Below the pieces are notes generated by a model, which searched no databases, was not told where the DNA came from, and was given only the letters and a program-made list of their open reading frames with translations. Positions 21,301 through 32,652 of a DNA stretch of 64,000 nt are shown here, in pieces (within the stretch, counting starts at the first letter, position 1; each line of letters starts with the position of its first letter). Location of the stretch: positions 1,518,001-1,582,000 of the forward strand of contig JAUEDM010000003.1 of the NCBI GenBank assembly GCA_033439685.1, in the 5' to 3' direction. The translations under genes were made by a program, and so were the position numbers. The DNA comes from Apodospora peruviana. Lineage: Eukaryota; Ascomycota; Sordariomycetes; Sordariales; Lasiosphaeriaceae.

Positions 21301-24300
21301 GGGTATTGCTCAGGTAGCGCAGCTTGGCTTGGTCTTTAGGTTCTTGGGAGCGATCCCATCTCTCCCCGCAACCCCAACTTCTGTCTTCTGGGGAAATGGA
21401 GAAGCAGACTGGTTCATCTTATTTCTTCCTGTTGGATCTGCCTGCTGTTGCTTTTGCTGGAGTCGATGTGGATTGGATTGGAGCATGAAGCGTTCCCGGT
21501 CCCCTCAGTGGATGAAGCTGGTGCCTACCAAAAGTAAGATGCATATGCAGAAGGAGGGGTCAAGGCATTGAAGAATCCGGAGAAAGAACAACCCCATACT
21601 CTCGCAGAGACGCAGACTGGACACTGCCCATTCTCAGCCTTCCATTCGTGCCTTCTTTGTTCTTGACTTGCTTTGGGCTGATGATCAGATGGTGCCAAGC
21701 AATTGACAAGCTAAAATCCCCAACTTGCCAAACAACACCTTGCCCCAGTTGAACTAATGTCCGACTTGTCATGATGTCACGGTCAAGTCTGGTCAAGAAG
21801 GTCCATGTCTTGTTCTTTTTTACTATGGTACAGCATCTCAGGTCTTTTGGGAACAAACAGTTCGCAGGTTGCCAGCTAGCGGAAGTCGGGCGACGGCCTT
21901 GAGACTCACGCACGTCACGGCAACAACCCCGACGTTCTTCGATGGCTCGAATGGACCGTCTACCCAGCCGCCCTCGGTTGCGAGAACATAAAGTCCCCGC
22001 CTGGTGCTGTGCTGATATTGATTGATCAATGAGGGAGGTGACAGACGGGATCCGCGTCATCTACGCCGTATTTGGAGATTTTGGTCCTGCTTGGGGTTTC
22101 CATCGGATGTTCGGCTCGAGCCCTGCTGCCAGAGCCCGACACTGATTTGACAATACGACCCGTTCTCCTCCTCCAGTGTGGGCATTACGGCAAGTTCTGA
22201 CCCATCATTCCCTCGCTTGCGTTTTTGGTTCCGCGAGCGACAAATTAAAGCTTTCCTTTAACCATTTTGTTTTGTTTCCTTCTGTTTTCCCTCCCTTTCG
22301 ATAGATCACAGTTCCCAACCATACCACATCTTGGCCTCAGGGTTCACGGCCAACGAGTATAAAACACTGGATGCCCAGCCGGCAGTCGAAGCGGGAGTTG
22401 ACGGGGGACCATCCGCGAGTCCTGGCTTCTGCTTCCTGCCATGTGGCATTAACGCCACTTTCTGCAGTAAGACTGGCGGCGTCCAATGAGGAACGGCGCA
22501 GAGCTGCTTCCAAGAGATGGCTAAGACCAACAGATCGGAGGATTTAACGGTACCGTGTGTGCCACGGTTGTTAAAGCCCGGGAAGAAAGAGAAAACGACG
22601 GTACACTCTCTTGGCTCGCCATGGCACTCGTCACTGGCACAACATGTCCCTCAGTTGATTTTGTCGATATAATCCTCTGCCGTGAGAAGCAGTAAGTCCG
22701 CCTACCACTTGAAGACCAACTGCGTAGAGTTGCACGATCTTACCGCGAGTGCCATGCTGGAGGTGAAGGTCGGGAGCCTGGACCCCTTGCGGCTCAGAGC
22801 AATACAGGTCTCCATTGCGACAGGTAGACAGATGTCCACCGGCGTTCCATTCATTCCGCCATCCCCTCCCTCACGGGCACCTTACCTGGGCCGAGAGCTG
22901 TGGAGAAATCTGCCGTCAATTTACTCGGCTGTCATGAACACGGAGGGGAAAGGTCGTCAATTCATCCAAGATTGTGAGGATTGGCCACTCAAGAGGCCCC
23001 GAACGAGCAGTCTGCTTCGGGGGGGACTACCTTGGAAGAAACGGAAATATTTGTACTTCGCTATATCCGCATCTTTGTCGACGCTCCAATGAGAGCTGAT
23101 GAAACCGACGAGGCAGCGTTGTTGGCGATGCCCGTCCAAGGATGGCAGTTAATTTCATGCAAGCACGGCTTACACATGTCCAGCACCAGGTACAGACGTG
23201 AAGGTAGATGGAGCCGGCCTGTGGTGCAAAAAATGAATATCAACCAGAGCTGTTGTTCGCTGGAATAGGCACTCAGTGGCACTCACTTGGGCACGTGTAT
23301 AATTCGAACTGCTCACACTGCTCAGCGGATTACCAACCAAGCTTCAGGATGGACAGGTCCAGAACCAAATGGGGGGGAGAGGCAGTGGAACCAACCGCAG
23401 CTGTCTCCACGAACCTCGGACATATGTCAAATTGTCAACACTCGCACTCGCTCTCCAGTCTTCTCCATAAAGATCTCCGGTTTGGGCGGCTCATCAACAC
23501 CATGTGCCTAGACTGCGGAGACCTGGCGGAGATGGACAGGACAGAGTCGAGCTGTCGCTGCTGAGTGCTGAATTTCCTGTACGGGCGTTGACCTTCGGCC
23601 CGCTTTGCCAAGAGAGACACCTCGATACCCTTGTTCACACCAGCATTTTATGCCAGCGTGCGGCACTGCTGGGGGTGGTGGGTTTGCGGGGACAAAGTTT
23701 TTACCAGACGACATGCAATTCGACCAGTTCAGTTCACCTGCAGAAAAAACGTGCGGCAAACAAGCCCAGCGTTCGTCCCAAGCTAGAGAATGGTCTGACG
23801 TGCTTGCACCACGCCACCGATTACCGCACGCCCGAAGTGCTGACCGCAGAGGCTCTTTCAGGTTCGGATGATCGGACGACGGCGCTTGATCACGCCGCCG
23901 GACTGGAATTTTGGGCAGCTGTCAACCCATCACGCAGTTGATCACGCCAAACGGTGTTCCTACGGGTTAGGCCTAGAGCCAGCGGTGGCTGCTCCGACTG
24001 ACCGATTTCCATTTGCCCTTCGTCCATATCCAAGTGGTGTGGCCTGATACACTCGCACGACTGGCACTGACTGCTCCGGGAACCACCACCGCTTCCTCGG
24101 GGGTTCCTAATACCCCAGACGGGGAAATCGCCCAAAGCTGAGAGCTAATTCCAGTGACCCAGTCGCTGCAAATGACAGCAGGACCGCCGTGGGACTATGC
24201 GATCTGGCAGAACCTGGCGTGCCTGGATAGCTGCTGGGTGATACCTGTTTGTTGCGTGCTACCGTCTTCTTGGCACTACTGGAAGGCAGGATACTCCATG

Positions 24301-25049
24301 GCATCTGCGGTGGAACTCGCTCAACTCCCCCACACAGATCTCACCGTATTCGAAATGATCTGGGACCCGTCTTGTTCAGGGTCTTTACGCAGCCTCACTC
24401 GGCGCCTCGCTTCCCGTCGCGCCCGTCATGTCCGTCTCGCTCCCTGCCGGCCGCCGGGTGCTGACAGCTCTCCTTTTCTCGTTCGTTAAGCTTGCAGCTG
24501 CTTGATCTCTGTTGGCGCTGTTACCAAACTTCAGACTCGACATCCCGACGACCAGTTGTATCATAATATCAAAGAGTTCTGGATGGGCCGTGCATTCATG
24601 TAGCCGGCATGCACCGGTGGTCATGCCCATATGGTAACCCCAAAATCCCGGGGCTTCGTCTTTAGTCACTGGTTAATATCGAGCCTCCCAATGGGAGCTT
24701 GATGAACACCCCTACACTCACTCCCACCCACCTCACACCTGGACCCATGCATGGTAGCATGGTCTACTTCTGCCAGTGGTCTGGGCACTTACCCCCATGA
24801 CGGGGGACGGGGTCTTGTTCATCTGAAGATCCTAAAGCGAAATGTGGATGCTATCCTGCCGCTCCTCCTCCACTGGTCCGGGTGCCCCAATGATTCCCTT
24901 CACATCCACCCTATATCAAGCCCATTGTTCCTCTCCCACCTCCCTTCTTGTCTCTTCCTTCCTCAGCCCTCCTCTCCCATCAAGTTCCTCAGGACGTAAA
25001 GGACAACTGCCCGGCCTCTTTGGAACACCAACGCAACCATATTCACACA
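18356..25049. other. 6.7-kb region without a supported gene
   Basis: The first part (to about 19.6 kb) is AT-rich with many T runs. The remainder is near-balanced in composition, with only short overlapping frames. A minus-strand frame at 20774-20977 begins like a secretion signal but lacks an ATG, and another of 166 codons (21560-22060) has no family motif. I recognised no transposon domain, tRNA or rRNA. A multi-exon fast-evolving gene or a long non-coding RNA cannot be excluded. The last part should hold the transporter promoter. Confidence 0.5.
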
Positions 25050-26335
25050 ATGGCGGAACCAGTACATCACAACAACGCCCTGGAGAAGGACATGTCGGCG
25101 CAGTCAGCTGCGTCGACCGGACTCAATGGTGCCGGACAGCACCCGGCGGCCTACCGGGGCGGTGGCTTCGACTACTCCAACCCGATGGCCCACATCCACT
25201 CGGGCAATGAGACCCGGCTGCCGGCCTTCGGTGGTGAGTTCCAGCCGGGTCTCTGGAGGTCTGTTGAGGCGCGCAAGTTCGCCAACCCGGCACCGCTGGG
25301 TCTGAGCGCTTTCGCCCTCACTACGTTTGTGCTTTCAGCCGTCAACCTGAACGCTCGTGGCTTGTCGGCTCCCAACATCGCAGTCCCGCTTGCGCTTGGG
25401 TATGGTGGTATTGTCCAGCTGCTGGCTGGCATGTGGTAAGTTTCTATTTACAGCAAGAATTATTCGCCGTGTATATGTCTGACACAATGCCTCGCAGGGA
25501 GATGGCCGTGGGCAACACTTTCGGTGCTACTGCGCTCTCTTCGTACGGCGGTTTCTGGATCGCGTACGGCATCCTGCTCACGCCGCACTGGAACATCCTT
25601 GGGGCCGGAGGCCCGTATGCCACGGACGCGGTCAAGGCGATCGACCCTAAGATGGGCGAGTCGGCAGTCGGAATATTCTTGACGGGCTGGTTCATCTTCA
25701 CGACAATACTACTACTGTGCACGCTTCGATCGACCGTCATGTTCTTTCTGCTCTTCTTCACGCTCGACCTGGCCTTCCTCATGCTCGCGTGCGGAGCATA
25801 CGCCAACGACAACAACGCCATGGAGGCATCGCACAAGCTCAACCAAGCTGGTGGCGGCTTTGGCATGATTGCGGCATTCTTGGCCTGGTACAATGCGTTC
25901 GCCGGTATCGCCGACAGCAGGTGAGATTCTTTTGCCTCCCCCTCTCATTTGGCTTTTTTCGCATATTTTCTTCACCTGTCCCACAGCGTCGGGCTTATTC
26001 CCATGTGGTGGTGGTGTCATCCATGTCCTTCTCCATTGGGCACCCCACCGTGTTCCCCAAGCATCATCCCCTCATTCTATCCCCCTCATTTGTGGATGGT
26101 GGTGCATCTGCCAAGCCAACGATCGCAAGCCACCTTCGTCACCCCCAAGAATAATTGCTCTTCCCCCAAAAGAAAAGGCAGACGTCAGCGTTTTGTTTTG
26201 TGAAGATCGCGTGAGCTAACAAAAGTTTCTCTCCACAGCAACTCCTTCTTCCTCATTCCGGTCTTCCACTTCCCCTGGTCCGAGAAGGGTCGCGAGAACA
26301 GAGTTGCCAACAAGACGGAGCGCCAGACTGCTTGA
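25050..26335 (+). CDS. GPR1/FUN34/YaaH family acetate (ammonium) transporter
   Basis: Exons are 25050-25435, 25498-25920 and 26239-26335, giving 301 residues. The family signature NPAPLGLSAFALTTFVLS starts the first of six predicted membrane helices, with GYGGIVQLLAGMWEM across the first splice site. Next come NTFGATALSSYGGFWIAYG and the C-terminal SNSFFLIPVFHFPW. The soluble N-terminus of about 75 residues contains FDYSNPMAHIHSGNETRLPAFGG, also typical of the family. Homologues (Ady2/AcpA) import acetate or affect ammonium export at the plasma membrane and are induced on acetate. Intron 2 is unusually long for the window (318 nt). The substrate is inferred from family only. Confidence 0.92.
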
Positions 26336-27925
26336 GTGTGACGGTTACGATAATCTAGCGTTCTTGTTCTTTATTTGTAGCGGCGACCCGTTGTTGGGTT
26401 AAGCCGGAGGGAGCCGATGAGTTTTGGTTTATATTGGTTTTTGGATTACCTTATTAATGTGATTGCGATGCCTGTCCTACACTACTTGCACTTCACCACA
26501 ACCCTCGATCGACCGTTGATGTGATTTCGGTCAAATCAATTGCTCTTTGTCTACGGGGACCAACAGTACAGTGTTTTTGATATTATTACAGACAGAAAAG
26601 AGGATACCTGAGATTTGTAAGCGGATTGGGTGTTGTGTGGTGTTGCGGAAATATTTCCGAAAATAAAAAAAGACAAAATCTTCCAACAAAGAGATGATGA
26701 CGATGTGAATTCATGACGATGTGCGCAACAGGCACACGTGTGTGTTTGGTTGGTCACCACAAGAATACCAAGCAATCATTCTCCACAGTCCTGTCATCGG
26801 GGTCAAGATAAAGTCCAGAATCCCGATGGAGTCTCTCTCGTATTTGTTATCTGATGGATCGTCGTCGTCAACGAACTTCCACTTCGCAGGGTCTGGGGTG
26901 CCAAGTTCGCCCAGGCCCAGGCTGTCTCTCCTTTTATAGTGCACTCCTCAACCGTTTTTAGTCTACTGGAGTATCTGTCAAAGGCCCTCGGGCGGACTTA
27001 TTTCTTGAGCTCGGATTTAGGTTACGAGTCGCGCGCCAGTAGGTGGATCATGATGCAAGATGCAAGATGTACAGCCATGGTTCTGGGGTTTGCTCAAGCA
27101 CGGCAATTGCTTTACCCCATCATCCATCTGAAGTTTCGGACGGTTTGTAGCGGTTGTCGATCATGGATCCATGGACAGAAAGGTCACGGGTTCCATGTGT
27201 TACTGGCAGATCCTTGGTTGGGAAGACTGGGAAGTGGATGTTTTTGTTCCATACCCACGATACCTTAATCTTGTTGCATAAAAATCACAAACACGAGCAC
27301 GTGGGAGTTTTCATGTTCGAGTTTATGCTTAATGTACAGTTCCGGGATCCGGTGTAAGTCAACGGCTGGGGAATGACTGTGATTATGTAATATTCTGTAG
27401 TTCGTATAATTTGATTGCCAAGTGATTGCCAGCCGCTCGGGCAATGCGGTGTCCCTTTCTTTCCATTGGGCGCTGTCACCTCAGCTGAGTGTTAATTCCA
27501 TGACCTGACAACGTCGTTCGACGGAAATGCAGACATCAGACGATGGATGATGGTGCGTTCGGAGGGCGGCCTCGCGCGGAACTTTCTTATCTGAGTGAGG
27601 TATCGATATTTTGACCTGTTACAATTGTATTGAGCAGTATTCTGAGCGGAATTTCTGCGTTCATCTGTTCTGCCGAATTTGAATCCTCACCTCAATTACC
27701 CCTTTTTTTCGCAACGGACTGCTTGAACTTCAGGGGGTGTTGTTTGTGGCGCTCTGACCCCTTTACATCAGACCATTTCATCATTATTACCACCACTCGC
27801 TCGCATTATCTGTGTAGTGTCCGTTGTTCATCCATTCCCATTTTCATATGAATCAATATTTTGGAAGATCGCAATCATCCAGTCAGATCAACTACTCTGA
27901 AATCGGCTGGTTGGCTTGATCTGTC
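26336..27925. other. intergenic, no gene seen
   Basis: It holds the transporter 3' end and the fumarate reductase promoter. Short frames on both strands show no recognisable protein. Confidence 0.5.
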
Positions 27926-28039
27926 ATGACCATACAACAACGTCGTCAACTTGCCATCCTCATCAGCACCACCGTCATAATCCCCATCGCAATAGGAATC
28001 ATCTACCGCCACTTCTTCATCCAAACCGACACCACCACG

Positions 28040-28096
<57 letters not shown>

Positions 28097-29551
28097 GGCA
28101 ACATGCCAATCATTATAGTCGGTTCCGGTCTGGCCGGCCTCTCGGCAGCCTACACCGCTCTCCAGCAGTCCGGTGCACCGTCTGTATACATGCTCGAGCG
28201 CAACGCAAAACCGGGCGGGAACAGCATCAAAGCCTCGTCGGGAATCAACGGCGTCACAACACAAACCCAAAATGATGACCAACAACAAACTGCAAGCTTT
28301 TTGCAAGACACTTTTAAGTCTGCCGGCGGGAGATTGTCAGGCGAAAATGTTTCTCCAGCAGCCAAACAGGCCCGCGAAACGCTCATCTCGAAACTCGTGC
28401 GCAGTTCCGCTTCCGCTATCGACTTTCTGAGTTCAAAGTTGGGGGTGGACTTGAGCGTGGTCGCCCAGCTGGGCGGACATAGTGCGCCGCGCACGCACAG
28501 AGGGGCCGGCAAGACGCCGCCTGGGGCGTCGATCGTCACTACCTTGCTCAAGAAGCTGGCGGAAGATTTTGGGGAGGGGAAGTTTGTCTTGATGACGGGG
28601 TGTGAGGTGACCAAAGTTTTGTCTGATGGTGGGAAGAAAGTAACGGGTGTTGAGTACAGAAAAGTAGATGGAGATGAGGGCAAGTTGGAAGGGCCGGTGA
28701 TATTCACGGCCGGAGGGTTCGCGGGCGATGCGAATGGTCTGCTGGCGCGGTACCGGCCTGACCTTGCGGGAATGCCGTCGACTAATGACCCAAGACCGGG
28801 GCCACACAAGTTACTTACGGACGTTGGGGCGCATCTGGTTGATATGGACAGCGTGCAGATCCATCCGACCGGGTTTGTTGATCCGAAGCAACCGGACTTG
28901 CAGCTCAAGTTTCTTGCTGCTGAGATGTTAAGGGGTGAAGGGGGGATCTTGTTGCATAGCGGGAAAAGGTTTGTGAATGAGCTGGATACGAGGGAAAAGG
29001 TTAGCGGGGTTATCATGGACTTGCCTCCCAGACCGGAGTCAGGGCTGAGGCAGTGGGATGTGCAGATACTGCTTGATCCTGGGGCCACCGGGGCTGCGGC
29101 TGGTCATGTTGGGTTCTATTTGTGGAAGGGGTTGTTGAGGAAGGTGAAGGTCAAGGACTTGGATGAAACGACGAGGAATACGTTGAGGGAGTACGCGCGG
29201 ACTGTGAAGGGTCAGAAGGAGGATGAGTTTGGACGGAGGGCGTTTGGGCATTGGAGGCTGGGGCTTGACGGGTCGGACCTGGATGACGAGATGGAGGTTT
29301 GCGTTGGCGACGTCACGCCGATTGTGCATTTTACTATGGGCGGTGTGGTGTTTAATGAGCATGCGCAGGTCTTGAGGTCGGAGCTGGGAGAGGAGCCTCA
29401 GCAGCCCATTGACGGGCTGTGGGCGGCCGGGGAGATTACGGGAGGCATTCATGGGGACAATAGACTTGGCGGGTCGTCTTTGTTGGAGTGTGTCGTGTTT
29501 GGGAGGATTGCGGGCGAGCAGGCTGCTCGTTCTGCTGTTGATGGGAGATGA
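27926..29551 (+). CDS. FAD-dependent fumarate reductase (Osm1/Frd1 type), membrane-anchored
   Basis: Intronless, 541 residues. A hydrophobic helix (about 9-27) is followed by 22 consecutive threonines (36-57) and then the FAD-binding motif VGSGLAGLSAA. Catalytic-region motifs of soluble fumarate reductases are present: HRGAGKTPPG, the TAGGFAGD loop, QIHPTGF, EMLRGEGGILL and GLWAAGEITGGIHGDNRLGG. These enzymes reduce fumarate to succinate to reoxidise FADH2/NADH under low oxygen, or support oxidative folding in the ER. The N-terminus suggests a membrane anchor with a Thr-rich stalk. Translation from the internal ATG at 28103 (M60) would give a form without anchor. There is no N-terminal FMN or cytochrome b5 domain. 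Confidence 0.9.
28031..28096 (+). repeat. (ACA)n microsatellite encoding Thr22
   Basis: Twenty-two consecutive threonine codons, three variant codons then nineteen ACA. In frame, between the anchor helix and the FAD domain of the fumarate reductase. Confidence 0.95.
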
Positions 29552-30136
29552 ATGGGTTGCCATGGGGCAGATGTCGAGGGTGATATAAATCTGTGTTGGA
29601 TGGATAGAGGGTGATGCCATTCAGGTACTTTATAGAACTAACTGGGTAGCAAAATTACCTTGCTCTCTATGCCCTGGGATGTATCACGGTTATTTCCTCC
29701 GCAAGGAAACATACGGCTTACCAGACACAAGTAGTAGGCCATAACTATGAGCCCAAAAGTCAAAACGCGTATTACATAGGCTTGTGTTTTTGGTCACAAG
29801 ACAGAGGTTACGGAGACTTTCACTTCCCAAGACAACCAGCAGGTAAGGACCCAGCGTCAGTTTATTTGCCTGCCTAGGTAAGTAAGCATCGCTAAGCAAC
29901 AACGTGTTAAGGCGCTGTATTCCTCCATACCACACGGGGTATCATATCCACACTCTCTATAGAGAGAGAAAAAATGCATCCAAAGGTCCAACTCCAAAAT
30001 ACAATCCCAGATAGTAAACCGTCCACAAGCACAGCTTCAGCTGTAGCCCTTCCAACCCAAACGCCCCGTGTTGTCGTCTACAGCCCAGGTACCCGATCTA
30101 TCGTCCAGGCATGGGGCTAACTTGCGCCATGGCGGC

Positions 30137-30403
30137 CTATTGATGCCAGTAATTATCTCGGTAGGCCCGGGCTCGCTCACGGCGGCGTCTGAAAGATCGT
30201 TCGTCTCGGCGCCTTTGTCGCGCTTCAGGTTGGCAGTCCGGGCAAACCTCCTCCGACAGGACGTTCACCGCCCGGGCAGTGCATACCATACGGTGTTCCT
30301 GGACGCCCACCAGTTCGCACTCCCTTGTAGTCTCCCAATACGACCTAACTTGGTTTGTGCGAGAGACTCTGCAGAATAAGGTTACGCATCGTATCCGGCA
30401 CAT
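30137..30403 (-). CDS. possible small Cys/Arg-rich protein
   Basis: An 88-codon frame from ATG 30403 to TAG 30137. It encodes MCRIRC at the start, a central EVCPDC pair and an Arg-rich tail (RQRRRDERSFRRRRERARAY). The alternation of cysteines, a CxxC pair and a basic end resembles many small unannotated fungal proteins, but I do not recognise the family. No introns are needed. It lies alone in a gene-poor stretch. It could be a chance frame; the basic tail could also bind nucleic acid. Confidence 0.3.
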   Translation of the reverse strand: MCRIRCVTLFCRVSRTNQVRSYWETTRECELVGVQEHRMVCTARAVNVLSEEVCPDCQPEARQRRRDERSFRRRRERARAYRDNYWHQ

Positions 30404-32481
30404 TGCGTCTTTGTTTTCCTGACTCCGATGTGTTTTTGGGTCAAGGATACCAGAAACTTGGCCAGGGGAGGGTGCCAGCGTGAGTGGAGGTTTTGGTGAG
30501 AGTCAGGACACAGCGATGATGAGGGTGGGTTGAGCCTATGACTGAGGGATTGGTCGTACGACAATGTGCTTGGTAGCAGGAATCAGGAGGGCGCGTGCTT
30601 GACGCTGTTGGATGTAAACCCGGTCGGAGAGTTCATGCTTTGTTGCCTTTTTTGTGTTGGTGTGTTGGCGGTTTTGGTAAGGGCTTTCCTCGGTATTCGG
30701 GATTTGGGCACAAGATTTCTTGCGAGAAGACATTGTAGAAAGGGATTTAGATTTGCTAGGCCTCTTGGAGAATAATTTATAGACATCGTATGGCCTCAGT
30801 TACTGCTGGAAACGCCATGTTTCCAGTTGCGTGGGTGATTCACACTTCCAGGTGCCCAGGGCTGTGATAATCCCCCCTTTGCACAGGGACTGAGGGCAGC
30901 TGGACATCATGATTGGTACGCAAGAGGTATCTCTGTAATTAAGACCAAATGTGCCTCGATTTACAAGCCCTGACTTCGAGATCTCAGGTGGGCAGAGGCA
31001 GAGCGATGGAATACAACTCGGGCTTCACTGGTGGTGTGTGATGAGCTAGTTTGAATCTACTCATTACGGATTACATACTATCACTCCGTGGCTTCCTGTT
31101 CTCCTTCATAGGTATACGCCTGCTGGAATTCTAAACCTCGATGTGATACAGCCGGCCTGTATCTTACGAGATCGAAATATACGTCTGTGTATAATGAACA
31201 TGACGTAGTAGAGCGTCGGACTATCTGGTTCTTCTAATCTGGACTAGGGCATTGAAATGTAATGGCACCGAGGTTTTATATCCTCGTAGAGGCGTAGACG
31301 GTACTAGTATAATGAAACTCGTAGAGACTCCCAATTGCATTTTCAAACGAAGAGACATAGCACTAAATAACTGCGACTATTAATGTCAGGCTACTTTCCA
31401 TCTGTTTATAAGCAGTATATAAGTCTACTGGACTGTTTACACAGACCCTGTTATTACATCGTATAAAACACCATTTGATATAAATGGATACACGCATACA
31501 TTATTCAAATACGGCCTGCTAGAACCCCTTGGTATCGACTTCAAAGTTCTTTCAAAGCTAAAATAACATATTTCGAACGGTCTTTAATCAACACTAAGAA
31601 GGCTCTGTTGATCCTACCGTAGGCACGTAAGGTTATATAGTTGGTCCAATAATTTCTGCGTCATGGTATGTGGTAGGCTTTTAAACTTCATATATAAGCT
31701 GCTGAACTCGATATGCTGTTCAGCTTAGCTCTGATATGTGTACGCACGTCAGCGTGTGCCTTTCTCTACTAGATTCCACAAAGCCTGTCAAAACTCGACC
31801 AGGTTTCAAAGGGAGACCTCACCGAAACCAACAAGGCACAACACTTAGAACATACTGTGAAAATTCCACCCACCGGCTGGTGATATAAACGTGTTATCAG
31901 TCCCAGAGTCTGGCTCCCTGAACTAGAATAGGCTCCATATTTGTGTCTAGGAAACCGAGGTAGCATATGTAGGAACTAGATAGTCTGTAGGTACGAAGCA
32001 CCAACAAAGAGTTTACAGAGTAGGGGCTATAAATGCTCGCTTATTTGCAGGTTGGTGAGGTGCTGCTGTCATGCATGTCATACCTGTCCGGTTACGCAAG
32101 CCTCATGCGTGTACATGAATTGGGAATTCAACAACGTTGCAGTCGACACCAAACCGTTCCGGTGGTATCAAGTCACACAAGTAAAATGGAAGCAACCTCA
32201 CTAGTTTCCTTCTTACAGTCCTGCATACCTAGCCATGAAATTATCTATTCGCCACCTTGGCTGCCTGGTGTAGCTCTTTCAGAGCGCCGATGATTGGCAG
32301 GGGTAGTTCGCCAAAACAACATCAGCTCGCAGGCTGTCATCCCAAGTCACCACCCCGCATTTGATGTGCGTACGGTACTCTATGCAAATACCTACATTGC
32401 ACTCCGCTGCGGGTGGGCGACCACCACGGGATCCGTCTACGCATCCTTCCACCGTGAATAGTTGTCTAGGTCTGCGTAATA

Positions 32482-32492
32482 CCTAACCCTAA
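32482..32492 (-). promoter_or_regulatory. telobox upstream of ABC transporter
   Basis: CCTAACCCTAA on the plus strand (TTAGGGTTAGG on minus), 161-171 nt upstream of the ABC-transporter start codon. Confidence 0.5.
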
Positions 32493-32652
32493 GAACTCTT
32501 CATGCCGATAAGGCAATAAACCAGCCAAGCAACCTGTCTTTCGTTCTCTTTCTATAAAGAGCGGTCAATAACGGAGGGCTGCAGGGTTGTGTTGGTCAAC
32601 TTCTCTTCAGTTCGCAGTCTGGCAGGAGAATTCTCCTGGAGTTACCACCACA

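Larger units (their letters stand above)
29552..32652. other. AT-rich 3.1-kb intergenic region
   Basis: Between about 30.8 and 32.4 kb the sequence is visibly AT-rich with few long open frames. This is consistent with decayed repeat DNA or repeat-induced point mutation, but no transposon domain is recognisable. One small minus-strand frame (30137-30403) is listed separately. The final part holds the ABC-transporter promoter with a telobox. Confidence 0.5.

Noticed and set aside
21560..22060. 166-codon minus frame in the gene desert
   Set aside because: No domain, composition like chance translation, and no nearby exon to extend it.
27875..28306. Polycysteine frame antisense to fumarate reductase
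   Set aside because: Produced only by the ACA microsatellite read on the opposite strand.
25050..29551. Metabolic cluster of acetate transporter and fumarate reductase
   Set aside because: Both touch C2/C4 acid metabolism, but they are 1.6 kb apart with no shared regulator or further pathway genes.
31740..31765. 16-nt match TACGCACGTCAGCGTG shared with about 51086
   Set aside because: A single 16-mer shared within 64 kb is expected at roughly chance frequency, and the flanks differ.
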